11,705 nucleotides of DNA from an uncultured Eubacterium sp. (lineage in GTDB: Bacteria > Bacillota > Clostridia > Oscillospirales > Acutalibacteraceae), in assembly GCA_945979635.1 (NCBI GenBank), contig CAMFPZ010000013.1:1-11705 (forward strand), written 5' to 3'. Position numbers and translations under genes: made by a program. The notes below the pieces were generated by a model, which saw only the letters and a program-made list of their open reading frames with translations, had not been told where the DNA came from and made no database searches. Each line of letters begins with the position of its first letter. The stretch's first letter is position 1. Shown piece by piece: positions 1 to 5,317 of the stretch.

Positions 1-44
1 CACAAGGAGTATCGTCGGCAGCGTCAGATGTGTATAAGAGACAG
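1..44 (+). other. Illumina Nextera adapter and i5 index (non-genomic contig end)
   Basis: Positions 12-44 are identical to the 33-base Nextera Read 1 transposase adapter, ending in the Tn5 mosaic end (26-44, AGATGTGTATAAGAGACAG). The eight bases before it, AAGGAGTA at 4-11, match the Nextera i5 index known as S507/N507, and CAC at 1-3 is the end of the P5 flow-cell oligo. All three parts occur in library order, so this is untrimmed sequencing adapter and not a biological transposon. Real DNA begins at about base 45. The index name is from memory; the adapter match is read directly. Confidence 0.98.
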
Positions 45-49
45 ACGAT

Positions 50-57
50 GGAGGAGG
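50..57 (+). promoter_or_regulatory. Shine-Dalgarno deciding the start of the first tail gene
   Basis: Two overlapping GGAGG cores (50-54 and 53-57) stand just before ATG 60-62; the first has 5-base spacing. In another frame a TAA at 58-60 and a TGA at 61-63 overlap this start, as expected if an upstream cistron ended here. Starts further upstream (GTG 30, ATG 48) lie in or beside the adapter and lack a binding site. Confidence 0.6.
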
Positions 58-59
58 TA

Positions 60-386
60 ATGAGCTTAATACGAGTTATTTCCGGATTTTCGGACGAGGT
101 AATTGACTATTATTATCCGCTGGTTGAAATGTATTTCAGCAAATACTCGTATATTGAGGTTCAGCAAAGCAATAGGCAAAGGGCACTTCTTCTTGTCGCT
201 GCAAGGATATATTACGAGATTTCCAAAATCCGCGTCGGCTCTGACATCAGCTCGTTCAAGGCGGGAGATATCAGCGTAAGCTCAAACGATAATGAGGTCG
301 AGAGAGCGAAGGGGATATACTTTTCTGCTTTGGAGAATGCGGCCGACCTAATTGAGGATGTTGGATTTGTGTTTAGGAGTGTGTGA
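60..386 (+). CDS. Phage head-tail connector protein (gp6-like)
   Basis: A 108-residue protein resembling the small head-tail connectors of Firmicutes phages (HK97 gp6-like), which form a ring under the portal and join capsid to tail. What is seen is a mostly helical N-terminal half with an alanine-rich helix around residues 40-55 (RALLLVAARIYYEI), then an SxFKAGDISVS segment at about 64-74, the kind of loop these connectors carry after their second helix. It is first in a run of eleven closely packed + strand genes whose later members are clear baseplate proteins, which supports a virion role. ATG 60 is chosen from the GGAGG just upstream; longer forms would read into adapter. The true upstream operon is cut off by the contig end. 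Family assignment rests on pattern and position. Confidence 0.65.
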   Translation: MSLIRVISGFSDEVIDYYYPLVEMYFSKYSYIEVQQSNRQRALLLVAARIYYEISKIRVGSDISSFKAGDISVSSNDNEVERAKGIYFSALENAADLIEDVGFVFRSV

Positions 387-388
387 TT

Positions 389-757
389 ATGCAAATAAAG
401 GATATGGCCGATATTATTCGAAATCAAATTGAGAAATACGGACAGCCTTGCGAAATCACATTGTCAAACGGCGAGGTCATCACAACCTATGCGATGACCA
501 AACGCCTTTGGCAAAATGATAAAACTAAGCTTGAGGCGGATATGACGAGACTTGGAAAATGCGAAAAGCATTATCTGGCGGCATATTTCCCTTGCGATTT
601 TGATGCCAAGAGCTGCGGCGAGGATGATATATTATCCATTAAGGGTGAGGAATTCTATTTTGTTAAGGCAACAACCTACTGCTTTGGCGATGAGGCATTA
701 TATCATTATTGTATTTTGAGGCGAATTGAAACGGAGGACGACAATGTATTTGAATGA
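389..757 (+). CDS. Probable phage head-closure / head-tail joining protein
   Basis: A 122-residue protein I place by position as the head-closure or head-tail joining component, which in tailed phages binds the connector ring and seals the neck. The N-terminus (MADIIRNQIEKYGQPCEITL) followed by a beta-rich region with paired strands (GEEFYFVKATTYCFGD near residues 91-106) resembles the small beta-barrel joining proteins of PBSX-like and siphovirus clusters. ATG 389 lies nine bases after AGGAG at 375-379, inside the end of the preceding gene; the stop of that gene is two bases upstream. Cysteine content is fairly high (five Cys) for a virion protein. There is no motif that would prove the family, so 'hypothetical phage structural protein' is the safe fallback. 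Confidence 0.5.
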   Translation: MQIKDMADIIRNQIEKYGQPCEITLSNGEVITTYAMTKRLWQNDKTKLEADMTRLGKCEKHYLAAYFPCDFDAKSCGEDDILSIKGEEFYFVKATTYCFGDEALYHYCILRRIETEDDNVFE

Positions 758-1145
758 TGAAATAGATGAGCTTATCAATGCTCTGAAATCAAAAAGCGGG
801 CTTGGTGAAATCACCTTTCTAAAAGCGTTTCCGTATGCAAAAAAGCCGACGAGACTGGAAAGAAAATGTGCCGTTTTGTCGCCGAATTCCATATCGCTCG
901 AAAGTATAAGCGTCGATAATGACGACCTTTACGGAATGGCGGAAATAAGAATTGATTTGTTTTCGCCGTTTCGTCTGGGTTCACCCGTTGTTTTTGATGA
1001 TATGCAGAAAATAATCAATTCTGCGATGAGAAGCGATATTGGAAAAATAAGTATATCGCCGCTTTCAAAGGATGAAATAACGGAGTGCTACTGTGTTACG
1101 GCTATATTAGGCTTTGGATACTATCAAAATGCGGAGGACTCATAA
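744..1145 (+). CDS. Probable phage tail terminator / tail completion protein
   Basis: A 133-residue protein in the slot where head-tail genes give way to tail genes. Residues 26-45 carry the FLKAFPYAKKPTRLERKCAV segment, and a central beta region (AEIRIDLFSPFRLGS) is followed by a helix and a C-terminal strand pair. This is the layout expected of tail terminators (lambda gpU or HK97 gp10 type), which cap the tail and stop tube growth, so a partner tube protein should exist. ATG 744 is preceded by GGAGG at 733-737 with six-base spacing and overlaps the previous gene by 14 bases. The stop codon (1143-1145) shares one base with the next start. Function is inferred from position and general pattern. 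Confidence 0.5.
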   Translation: MYLNDEIDELINALKSKSGLGEITFLKAFPYAKKPTRLERKCAVLSPNSISLESISVDNDDLYGMAEIRIDLFSPFRLGSPVVFDDMQKIINSAMRSDIGKISISPLSKDEITECYCVTAILGFGYYQNAEDS

Positions 1146-1246
1146 TGGAAAACGAGAACAGAATCAATATTTTACAGCTTGAGGAATTGAGCGAGCTCGT
1201 TATGCTCGACTCAAGAAGATATGACAATAGCTTGAGAGGTGAATGA
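1145..1246 (+). CDS. 33-residue micro-ORF between neck and baseplate genes
   Basis: A 33-residue, strongly charged peptide (MENENRINILQLEELSELVM, then a LDSRRYDN stretch) that would mostly form one amphipathic helix. It is too short for ordinary ORF cut-offs but looks translated: GGAGG at 1133-1137 is seven bases before its ATG, its start overlaps the previous stop by one base, and its stop (1244-1246) is one base before the next start. I do not recognise it. It stands exactly where sheath, tube, chaperone and tape-measure genes normally lie, so it could be a small tail component, a remnant of one of those genes, or a coupling leader that keeps ribosomes on the message. Confidence 0.6.
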   Translation: MENENRINILQLEELSELVMLDSRRYDNSLRGE

Positions 1247-1247
1247 T

Positions 1248-1763
1248 ATGAGGATGATAAAAATGAAATACAAGGATTTTGAATTCGAGGTAAATCCGCA
1301 GGACATTCGCTTGGCTATGAAGAAGAATATATCAAAGCAGAGCATCCCTTATAAAAACGAAAAATGCGAGGAAATAAACAGCAAAGCCTCAATAGTTTCG
1401 GGCAAGGGCTATTTCGTCGGTCAGGATGCTATGAATAAGGCGTATATGCTTTCCAGAACCTTCAATAAAAAAGGCAGTGATTTTTTGTTTACTCCGTTTT
1501 GTGCTCCTATGAAAATGTTCTTTACATCCCTTGATGTAAAATATTCGGCTTGTGACAGCAGGGTTGAGTTCACCTTCGAATTTACGCAGGATGCACCATA
1601 TAAGAATGCAGAATATGATTTCGATTTTACAGTTGCGAAAAAGGATGAAAATCTTTTTGATATTTCCGACAGAACAGGAATTGATGTTGAAAAAATAGCA
1701 TCCCTAAATGACTTCGGAGACCTCTTTGCAGTAAAGGAGGGCGACAGAGTATGGCTGATGTGA
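1248..1763 (+). CDS. LysM-domain phage baseplate/tail protein (XkdP-like, gp53-like)
   Basis: A 171-residue protein with a C-terminal LysM-type domain at about residues 130-171 (LFDISDRTGIDVEKIASLND, then a VKEGDRVWL ending). In contractile tails such as PBSX, T4 gp53 and eCIS Afp7, a LysM protein links the hub to the wedges of the baseplate and normally follows the tape measure. The N-terminal 120 residues form a beta-rich domain of the kind found in tail adaptor proteins (MKYKDFEFEVNPQDI start; internal FVGQDAMNKAY). ATG 1248 was chosen because GAGAGG at 1234-1239 is eight bases away; GTG 1239 falls inside that site. Its last 13 bases overlap the hub gene, so the two are probably translationally coupled. 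Here it directly follows neck genes, which is unusual. Confidence 0.75.
   Translation: MRMIKMKYKDFEFEVNPQDIRLAMKKNISKQSIPYKNEKCEEINSKASIVSGKGYFVGQDAMNKAYMLSRTFNKKGSDFLFTPFCAPMKMFFTSLDVKYSACDSRVEFTFEFTQDAPYKNAEYDFDFTVAKKDENLFDISDRTGIDVEKIASLNDFGDLFAVKEGDRVWLM
1734..1741 (+). promoter_or_regulatory. Shine-Dalgarno of the hub gene, inside the LysM gene
   Basis: AAGGAGGG at 1734-1741 lies nine bases before ATG 1751, within the last codons of the LysM protein gene (it also encodes the VKEGD part of the domain). It fixes the hub start and explains the 13-base gene overlap. Confidence 0.8.
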
Positions 1764-2701
1764 TTATTTCTCTGTTTGATTTGGAGGAGAAAGAAATTGA
1801 GATTGACGAGCTGATTTCGTACGAGCTTTGCTCAGATCTCGATGCAGCCTGCGATGCTTTGAAAATCAGCTTTTTGTACAAAAAGGCTTTGCCGGAAATT
1901 TATAGAGTTGAGGCGAGCGTGAACGGAAAAAGAGTGTTTTTCGGCTATGCCGATACCCAGCGTGAAAATGAATGTAGTAATGGCTTTGTGTGCTTCATTT
2001 ACGCTCGTTCATCCGCCTGCCTTTTAACCGATATCGAGGCAAAGCCGTTTACCTATTATTCGCCGAGTGCCGCAAGCATTTGGAAAAGAAATGCCGAAGA
2101 CCTCGGCTTTGAATATAAGCTGGGCGATATATATTGCGAAGATGAATACCAAATCAGCAAGGGAACATCTGTGTTCGGTGCTATTCAAGGGTTTGTACTT
2201 TATGCCGCAGGTGAGAGCATAAGAATTACTCCGCAAAACTGTGTTGAAATTATGAAATCGAATAACAGTGTGGAAATCAAGGGAGATATTTTGGAGCTTA
2301 AGCGAGTTATCAACCGTGCTAACGCATTGAGTAAAATCACCTATAAGCTAAATTCGGACAAGGATTATATTTATACAAGAGAGAGCGAATTTATAAAAAG
2401 CCGCAAAATCACTTCCGGAGTTATGAAAAATCTTTCATCGGTAGAGGATTGGCAGAGAGACAGGGTCTTGGAGTCGATTATGCTTTCGGCTAACAGCGAA
2501 TATTATACTTATGAAATAACTGTTGCAGGATTCGAGTGCGTTGAGCTTATGGATGAAATTAAGGTTAAGAGCAGGATGTTTGGATTAATTAAGGGCTTTG
2601 CTTTTTCGATTATGCATATAATGGACGAAAACGGAGAACGAACCAGACTGAAAATTCGAGTATCATTTGATTTGGAGGAAAGAACAAATGTGGTTGAGTA
2701 A
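1751..2701 (+). CDS. Phage baseplate hub protein (XkdQ / late control gpD-like)
   Basis: A 316-residue protein matching in size and position the baseplate hub of contractile tails (XkdQ of PBSX, gpD of P2, gp44 of Mu, gp27 of T4), a trimer that sits above the spike and continues the tube. Visible features are an N-terminal beta domain (residues 1-90, with the EIDELISYELCSDLDAACD strand-helix), an insertion-like helix around SAASIWKRNAEDLG, an ISKGTSVFGAIQGFVLYAAG segment typical of hub proteins near residues 137-156, and a C-terminal beta barrel after residue 240. It lies between LysM and spike genes, the standard order. No lysozyme or other enzymatic domain is inserted, unlike T4 gp5-type spikes. 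The final 14 bases overlap the spike gene. Confidence 0.75.
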   Translation: MADVIISLFDLEEKEIEIDELISYELCSDLDAACDALKISFLYKKALPEIYRVEASVNGKRVFFGYADTQRENECSNGFVCFIYARSSACLLTDIEAKPFTYYSPSAASIWKRNAEDLGFEYKLGDIYCEDEYQISKGTSVFGAIQGFVLYAAGESIRITPQNCVEIMKSNNSVEIKGDILELKRVINRANALSKITYKLNSDKDYIYTRESEFIKSRKITSGVMKNLSSVEDWQRDRVLESIMLSANSEYYTYEITVAGFECVELMDEIKVKSRMFGLIKGFAFSIMHIMDENGERTRLKIRVSFDLEERTNVVE

Positions 2702-3041
2702 AAACATTTCATCAAAGCAAAGAAGCCAAACAGCCGAAAAAGGAAAGGTCACTCTTTCGTCAAATCAACTCGAGGCAGGCTCAACTCTTATCAACAGAGG
2801 AGTAGAAAGCTATGCACCGTATGGCTACCAAAGCAATCCTCCCGTAGGTGAAAATGTTATGCTTATTCCGTCCGATAACGGACAGGCTGTTATCGGCACT
2901 CTTTGCAGGACGGGTGATATCAAAACGGGAGAGATTAGACTTTGCTCGAAGGGCGGTGCGTCAATAGTGCTCAAAAATGACGGAAGCATTGTACTAAACG
3001 GATTGGTGATTAACAGACACGGGGTGATAGAAAATGACTGA
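2688..3041 (+). CDS. Phage baseplate spike, short Mu gp45 / gpV-like
   Basis: A 117-residue protein with the pattern of Mu gp45 and P2 gpV spikes, the needle at the tip of the tube that punctures the target envelope. Residues 43-72 (APYGYQSNPPVGENVMLIPS, then GQAVIGTL) resemble the OB-fold region of gp45. Residues 81-117 (GEIRL, GGASIVLKNDGSIVLNG) carry the repeating strands that form the C-terminal beta-helix. It is shorter than Mu gp45 or P2 gpV, which are near 200 residues, so the shaft would be stubby. ATG 2688 follows GGAGGAA (2674-2680) with seven-base spacing. No histidine-rich iron-binding apex (HxH) is present. It overlaps the hub and the gp25-like gene. Confidence 0.7.
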   Translation: MWLSKNISSKQRSQTAEKGKVTLSSNQLEAGSTLINRGVESYAPYGYQSNPPVGENVMLIPSDNGQAVIGTLCRTGDIKTGEIRLCSKGGASIVLKNDGSIVLNGLVINRHGVIEND

Positions 3042-3321
3042 TACGACAGCTAAAACGGATATTGAATATATAAACGGCTTGCTTGAAAACGCTCTTCTTC
3101 GTCTTCGTGCCGTGCGAGGAAGATTTTATCCCGACAAGAATTTCGGCTCGAATATTAGATATGAGCTGCCTGAGAGTGAAATTCTTTCCGAGGCACGCTT
3201 GGCGGTTAGTGAGCTCGACGGAGTTTATGTTAAATCTATAGAAAAAACGGATAATTCGGTTTTGATTTTTAACTTGGTTTTGAACGATGACGAAAGGGAG
3301 GTGGAGCTTCAATATGATTAG
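3034..3321 (+). CDS. Phage baseplate wedge protein, gp25/GPW-like (XkdS-like)
   Basis: A 95-residue protein of the gp25/gpW(P2)/XkdS group, the small lysozyme-like-fold wedge subunit that nucleates sheath assembly in phage tails and in type VI secretion. The helix LENALLRLRAVRGRFYPDKN followed by FGSNIRYELPES matches the family core, in which a short arginine-rich helix leads to a 'proline, glycine, strand' turn. A downstream helix (EARLAVSEL) and two strands complete it. Presence of this protein is good evidence that the tail is contractile, since it contacts the sheath. The start overlaps the spike gene by eight bases, with GGGGTGA at 3021-3027 as ribosome site. Its 3' end carries the ribosome sites for baseplate J. 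Confidence 0.8.
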   Translation: MTDTTAKTDIEYINGLLENALLRLRAVRGRFYPDKNFGSNIRYELPESEILSEARLAVSELDGVYVKSIEKTDNSVLIFNLVLNDDEREVELQYD

Positions 3322-4348
3322 CTTTGATGAAATTTTGAATAATATGAAAAATGCTTATTTCAATGAATGTCAAATGTATCCGGATATGAACGGACGAGTA
3401 GGTGCAAGTTTAAAGGCGGTTGCGAGTGAGCTGTGTAATTTGAGTGTATATGCTGATTATGTGCTCAAGCAGAGTAGTTGGAAAACTGCAACGGGCAGTT
3501 ATTTGGACGCGATTGCCGCCGAGTGTTCACTTCAACGGCGAAAGGGCTCAAGGGCTTACGGTACGCTGACATTTTTCGCCGATGAGAGTGCAAGTACTCC
3601 TATTGATATTCCTGCCGGTACGATTTGTTGTCTGGATGATAAGCGATATATTCAGTACACTACTGTTGAAAAGGGAACTATAGATGCAGGCAGTACTGAA
3701 TGTTCAGTGAAGGCAAAGGCGATGTTTAACGGAGAGGAGTATAATGCAAAGGGAAATGAAATTTGCGTTATGGTCACTCCGCCGAGCTCTGTAAGCAGGG
3801 TTACTAATACCGAGGATTGGAGCGGTGGCTTTGATGACGAAAGCGATGAGGTGCTTCGAAATAGAATTAAGAGCAGACTCAAGCACCCTGCAAGAGCTAC
3901 TAATATTGATTTTCAACGAGACCTTATCGAGCAAATCGGTAGCGTGCAAAGTTGTAATATCGTTGTTCAGGATGATACAGTTATCGCTTATGTTCGTACA
4001 TATAGCAACACCCTTGATTACGAGACGACGGATAAGATTAATGAGGTGTTGGCGTTTTATCAGCTTATGGGAAAAAGAGTAAATGTTGAGTTGGCTACTC
4101 CGAGAGTGTATCGACTTTCTGTTATTTATAGCGGAAAGTCGGAGCTTGACGAGGTGGAAAAAAGCATTAGAGAATACTGTGCGAGCCTTCGAGTGGGCGA
4201 TTTTATTAGCTTTTATGATATGAGAGCACATCTCTTAAGCGGTGGACTTAATATAAAATATCTTGATATTAGCTACGACGAGAAGAGTAAAAATAAATAC
4301 AAGGAATATCCTATTGTTGAACTCAAGGAAGTGAAAAGAAATGAATAA
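3314..4348 (+). CDS. Phage baseplate J family wedge protein (XkdT-like)
   Basis: A 344-residue baseplate J protein (PBSX XkdT, P2 gpJ, T4 gp6 group), the main wedge that forms the ring around the hub and changes shape when the tail fires. Hallmarks visible are a GSYLDAIAAECSLQRRKGS segment at 61-79, which corresponds to the family's 'G-x-x-L-D...A...R' helix; IPAGT at 99-103; and GGFDDESDE at 171-179 followed by spaced arginines (R182, R184, R188), the most diagnostic motif. ATG 3314 is preferred over an upstream in-frame start at 3287 because GGAG at 3303-3306 is seven bases before it. It overlaps gp25-like and tail-protein-I genes on either side. Length is normal for the family. Confidence 0.9.
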   Translation: MISFDEILNNMKNAYFNECQMYPDMNGRVGASLKAVASELCNLSVYADYVLKQSSWKTATGSYLDAIAAECSLQRRKGSRAYGTLTFFADESASTPIDIPAGTICCLDDKRYIQYTTVEKGTIDAGSTECSVKAKAMFNGEEYNAKGNEICVMVTPPSSVSRVTNTEDWSGGFDDESDEVLRNRIKSRLKHPARATNIDFQRDLIEQIGSVQSCNIVVQDDTVIAYVRTYSNTLDYETTDKINEVLAFYQLMGKRVNVELATPRVYRLSVIYSGKSELDEVEKSIREYCASLRVGDFISFYDMRAHLLSGGLNIKYLDISYDEKSKNKYKEYPIVELKEVKRNE

Positions 4349-4772
4349 CGAATTAGCAGCAAACGATGCGTTCAAAAGACTTTTATCTTTGTTTTCAGGA
4401 CTTGGAGCAGATATTGAAGACTCTGAGCAAAGAGCTCAGCTTGCCGCATATTGTGCAGGAATCAAAATTGTAAGAGATATGCTCGATTCGGCGATTCGGT
4501 GTACGGCATTAAATCTGTTTGAGAATATCAGTATGCAGGAAATAGAAAATGATTTTGAGAGTTGCCAAATTGATTTTGACGGCGAGAATGTGAGAATAAG
4601 TGAATATTCAGCTGATTCTATTGGGCGAGCGGTATATAAGTGGCTCTTTCCGACACAAAGCATAAGCCTTTGTTCAAATGGCGTCGATTGGGAATATATA
4701 GACACATTAGGCTTTAGCTTTTTTGACATAGAAGAAAAGAAATACAGATGGGATATGATTGAAAGTAGGTGA
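4341..4772 (+). CDS. Probable phage tail protein I / XkdU-position wedge protein
   Basis: A 143-residue protein in the slot immediately after baseplate J, which in P2 is gpI and in PBSX is XkdU, a wedge subunit holding the tail fibre. The N-terminal half is helical (LLSLFSGLGADIEDSEQRAQ; then AAYCAGIKIVRDMLDSAIR) and the C-terminal half is beta-rich with aromatic residues (WEYIDTLGFSFFDIEEKKYRW), a pattern seen in clostridial tail proteins at this position. It overlaps baseplate J by eight bases, with AAGGA at 4325-4329 upstream of ATG 4341. It is shorter than typical gpI or XkdU proteins. I assign it by position; sequence alone does not prove it. Confidence 0.5.
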   Translation: MNNELAANDAFKRLLSLFSGLGADIEDSEQRAQLAAYCAGIKIVRDMLDSAIRCTALNLFENISMQEIENDFESCQIDFDGENVRISEYSADSIGRAVYKWLFPTQSISLCSNGVDWEYIDTLGFSFFDIEEKKYRWDMIESR

Positions 4773-4776
4773 AAAT

Positions 4777-5253
4777 ATGTCAAGCTCAAATTCTACAGAT
4801 ATATTGGGACTTAACCAATGGATAAAAAGTGATATTCCCGTTATGGAGGATTTTAATGGTGACAACGAGGTTTTGGATGCAGTTATAGGCGGTCATATTT
4901 ACGATGAGGATGCTCATTTGGATGCACAGCAGATAGAACGGATTGCAAAGCCGTATGATTTGTTTTTGTATTACGGAGACGGAAAAGAGAGAAGAACTAT
5001 TACGCTCGATTTTGATTTTTCTCCGAGAATTTGTATAGTATTCGCTGTTAGTGCTCCTGTGGGCGTAATTGATATACCGAACGATACGCACTATAATTAT
5101 TTCGGTATAACTACCACCGAGGGCGGAACGGACGGACTTTCGTTATCGGGAAATTCGCTTTCGGTTATTCAGGGTGGAACTATGGTCGCAAAATACGAAA
5201 TGCGAAGCTATAACCAGATTGGCAAGAGTTATTTGGTTATCGGTATCAGATAG
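4777..5253 (+). CDS. Short phage tail fibre protein
   Basis: A 158-residue protein whose N-terminus (residues 9-30: ILGLNQWIKSDIPVMEDFN and following DN) is the conserved attachment segment found at the start of many Firmicutes phage and tailocin fibres. These fibres bind the cell surface and decide target range. After a short helix (DAQQIERIAKPYD) comes a beta-rich tail domain with a glycine-rich stretch (TTTEGGTDGLSLSGNSLSVI). There is no long collagen-like or coiled-coil shaft, so this is much shorter than usual fibres of several hundred residues. ATG 4777 follows AGGTGA at 4767-4772 and is four bases after the previous stop. It is the last phage-type gene: no chaperone, holin or lysin follows. 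The frame appears intact. Confidence 0.65.
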   Translation: MSSSNSTDILGLNQWIKSDIPVMEDFNGDNEVLDAVIGGHIYDEDAHLDAQQIERIAKPYDLFLYYGDGKERRTITLDFDFSPRICIVFAVSAPVGVIDIPNDTHYNYFGITTTEGGTDGLSLSGNSLSVIQGGTMVAKYEMRSYNQIGKSYLVIGIR

Positions 5254-5256
5254 TTA

Positions 5257-5285
5257 TTTACAAAATGTCGGCATGAGAGTATAAT
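5257..5285 (+). promoter_or_regulatory. Sigma-A promoter of the DUF1015 gene
   Basis: A TTTACA -35 (5257-5262) and a perfect TATAAT -10 (5280-5285) are separated by exactly 17 bases. Transcription would begin near 5292, about 26 bases before the start codon. The -35 box begins three bases after the tail-fibre stop codon, so the chromosomal gene does not depend on the phage operon, although no terminator separates them. Confidence 0.85.
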
Positions 5286-5306
5286 GATAAAAATAAGCAT
5301 TTTATC
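5286..5306 (+). promoter_or_regulatory. Inverted repeat at the transcription start (possible operator)
   Basis: GATAAAA (5286-5292) and TTTTATC (5300-5306) form a perfect seven-base inverted repeat around a seven-base centre. It abuts the -10 box on one side and the GGAG ribosome site (5307-5310) on the other, so a bound protein would block initiation. It is A/T-rich and could be chance. As an RNA hairpin it would be weak. Confidence 0.3.
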
Positions 5307-5317
5307 GGAGAAAGAAA

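Noticed and set aside
26..44. Tn5 mosaic end as a sign of a real transposon
   Set aside because: It is preceded by the Nextera adapter and an index sequence, so it comes from library preparation.
30..59. Longer N-terminus for the first tail protein, starting GTG 30 or ATG 48
   Set aside because: GTG 30 lies inside the sequencing adapter, and ATG 48 has only adapter upstream. GGAGG at 50-57 points to ATG 60.
1239..1247. GTG 1239 as start of the LysM protein
   Set aside because: It overlaps the GAGAGG ribosome site that correctly serves ATG 1248.
3704..4231. 175-codon open frame on the - strand inside baseplate J
   Set aside because: The + strand frame encodes clear baseplate J motifs; the - strand product has no recognisable domain and no ribosome site.
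60..5253. Extracellular contractile injection system (Afp/PVC/MAC type)
   Set aside because: Sheath and tube genes, the AAA ATPase, and toxin payloads are not seen, and head-tail connector type genes precede the baseplate. A phage origin fits better.
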